Of a stretch of DNA of 64,000 nucleotides, positions 62,846-64,000 are shown piece after piece. A program made the position numbers and the translations under genes. Numbering within the stretch: position 1 is the first letter of the stretch; each line of letters opens with the position of its first letter. This DNA is from Tsukamurella pulmonis (lineage in GTDB: Bacteria > Actinomycetota > Actinomycetes > Mycobacteriales > Mycobacteriaceae): contig NZ_FNLF01000002.1 in NCBI RefSeq assembly GCF_900103175.1, positions 4,657,592 through 4,721,591 of the forward strand, read 5' to 3'. The notes under the pieces were generated by a model. The model had not been told where the DNA came from. It searched no databases and was given only the letters and a program-made list of their open reading frames with translations.

Positions 62846-62876
62846 GCACCGCGCGGGTGACGGGGATCGGACCCGG

Positions 62877-63607
62877 TCAGCTCCGCAGGTCGGCGGCCCT
62901 GGTCCGGGCGGCGCGCGCGAGGAACGCGGGATTGCCGAGGAGGTAGCGCCGGGCCTTGTGCGGCTCGCGCAGCAGGATGTCGACCCACTCCACTCCCAGG
63001 CGCCGCGCCAGGCCGGGCGCGCGGGTCCGGGTGCCGGCCCAGAACCCGAAGAGCCCGCCCACTCCCGCGATCAGCGGCACGGCCAGCGCGGCGCGGTGGC
63101 GCGCGATCCACTGCTCCTGCAGGGGATTGCCGAAGCCGACGAGCAGCACGTCCGGTGCGGCCGCGGTGATCGCCGCCAGGATCTCGGGGCAGTCGTCGAG
63201 GTCGAAGAAGCCGTGGTGGCGGCCCACGATCTCGACCGGGAAGCGCTGCGCGGCCGCCGCGGCCGCGGCCGCGTTCACCTCCTCGGTCCCACCCAGCAGG
63301 TACACCCGCAGGCCGGGCGCCGCCGCCAGCAGCGCGGGGATCACGTCGGTGCCGTTGAGGTTCGCGCGCAGCCGCACGCCGCGCATCCGCGCGGCCCCCG
63401 CACACCGGTGCCGTCCCCGAAGACGAACGACGAGGAGTTCAGGACGTCGCGGTAGTCGCGCGACTGCGCGGCGAGGTTGAGCGTCGCCGCATTGGGGAAG
63501 ACGACGGTGCGCGTCCGGTCGCCGCGCGCCGCCTCCCGCAGCCGCGAGACGGCCTCGTCGAAGGGCAGATCGTCGAACCGGACCCCGAGCATGTGTACGT
63601 CGTGCAC
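62877..63607 (-). pseudogene. mirror copy of WecG-type transferase, frameshifted
   Basis: A T is missing near 63398, inside the GDGTGVRW motif, splitting the gene into two frames. Otherwise the same as 49634-50365. Confidence 0.8.
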
Positions 63608-63705
63608 GGGTTCAGGGTACCGGTCCCGTTTGCGAATGCAGTAGGCTTGCCGGTGTCGAGCCCGGTGCCCCGCGCACCGTCGAGAACCGCTGCGGGGGTG
63701 AGCAC

Positions 63706-64000
63706 ATGACCACGATCCGCCGCGGAGCCCTGATCGTGGTGATCGTCGCAGCGCTCGTCCTCGCCACGCTCGCGATACCGCGGCCGCGGGTGGCTGAGCC
63801 GGCCACGACCTGGATGCGCGGGATCAACGTCGCGACCATGCTCACGCAGGCCGTCACGATCTACGACCACCCCACCGTCACCGGGACCGGGGAACCCGCG
63901 ATCACGTACGCCCGGTTGCGGGAGCGCGGTCACCGGCTGATCCGCCTCCCCGTGGACTGGACCTTCCTGCAACCCGGACTCGACGCGGGCGACGACGCTT
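63706..64000 (+). CDS. mirror copy of GH5 hydrolase, 5' end, runs off window
   Basis: The first 98 codons match the gene at 48336-49535, including the signal anchor and LIRLPVDWTF. No frameshift is seen before the window ends. Confidence 0.75.
   Translation, partial: MTTIRRGALIVVIVAALVLATLAIPRPRVAEPATTWMRGINVATMLTQAVTIYDHPTVTGTGEPAITYARLRERGHRLIRLPVDWTFLQPGLDAGDDA

Larger units (their letters stand above)
56793..64000 (-). repeat. inverted repeat arm 2 (7.2 kb, continues off window)
   Basis: Reverse complement of 49241-56448. Single-base indels relative to arm 1 occur near 56917, 58366, 58459, 58545, 58600, 60731, 61663, 61695, 61713, 61763, 62087 and 63398. Most lie in short homopolymers and most break a reading frame. 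Confidence 0.93.

Noticed and set aside
56793..64000. Second set of polysaccharide genes as a genuine gene duplication
   Set aside because: The absence of substitutions together with many frame-breaking one-base indels argues for an artefact. It is annotated as a mirror copy until reads show otherwise.

Overview
The window is GC-rich DNA with dense, often 4-bp-overlapping genes, GTG/TTG starts and many leaderless-looking promoters. Mycolata-type families (a DUF5313 membrane protein, a secretory lipase, a mymA-like monooxygenase/SDR cluster) point to the order Mycobacteriales. Tsukamurella or a relative is my best guess, but no rRNA or other marker is present to fix the genus.

Layout. 1-14.8 kb is ordinary chromosome: bluB, an SSAT-like acetyltransferase, TetR, a DUF5313 protein, an esterase, a Cu+ P-type ATPase, two polytopic sugar/acyl-transfer-like membrane proteins, a CopD-CtaG fusion, a Met/His-rich membrane protein, a Thr-tailed lipoprotein and a lipase. 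14.8-18.8 kb is a TetR-governed SDR, patatin and Baeyer-Villiger monooxygenase operon. 18.8-21.7 kb is a Tat-exported alkyl sulfatase divergent from its likely TetR repressor across a perfect operator palindrome. 21.7-33.4 kb reads as an agmatine/putrescine degradation block: agmatine deiminase, N-carbamoylputrescine amidase, two regulators, copper amine oxidase, Usp, APC permease, GABA transaminase and succinate-semialdehyde dehydrogenase.

33.4-56.4 kb is an extracellular polysaccharide locus. It holds the priming polyprenyl-phosphate sugar transferase, a CDP/dTDP branched deoxysugar module (two C-methyltransferases, nucleotidyltransferase, PIG-L deacetylase, epimerases, aminotransferase), a WecG-type transferase, several GT2/GT4 transferases, a GH5 hydrolase, a Wzx flippase and the start of a Wzz-like chain-length regulator. 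A 3.7-kb ISL3-family transposon with an 8-bp target duplication (ATCAACGA) sits in the leader of the deoxysugar operon, between its presumed promoter and its first gene. It carries a monooxygenase, a GlxA-type regulator and a tRNA-Thr 3' fragment.

The last 14.8 kb is a giant inverted repeat. 49241-56448 is repeated in reverse complement at 56793-64000 and continues past the window end, around a 344-nt loop. In the stretches compared, the arms differ only by single-base indels, mostly in homopolymers, which frameshift the second arm throughout and the first arm near the centre. This looks more like a fold-back sequencing or assembly chimera at a contig end than a biological duplication. Genes annotated after about 56.4 kb should be treated as damaged mirror copies of those at 49.2-56.4 kb.
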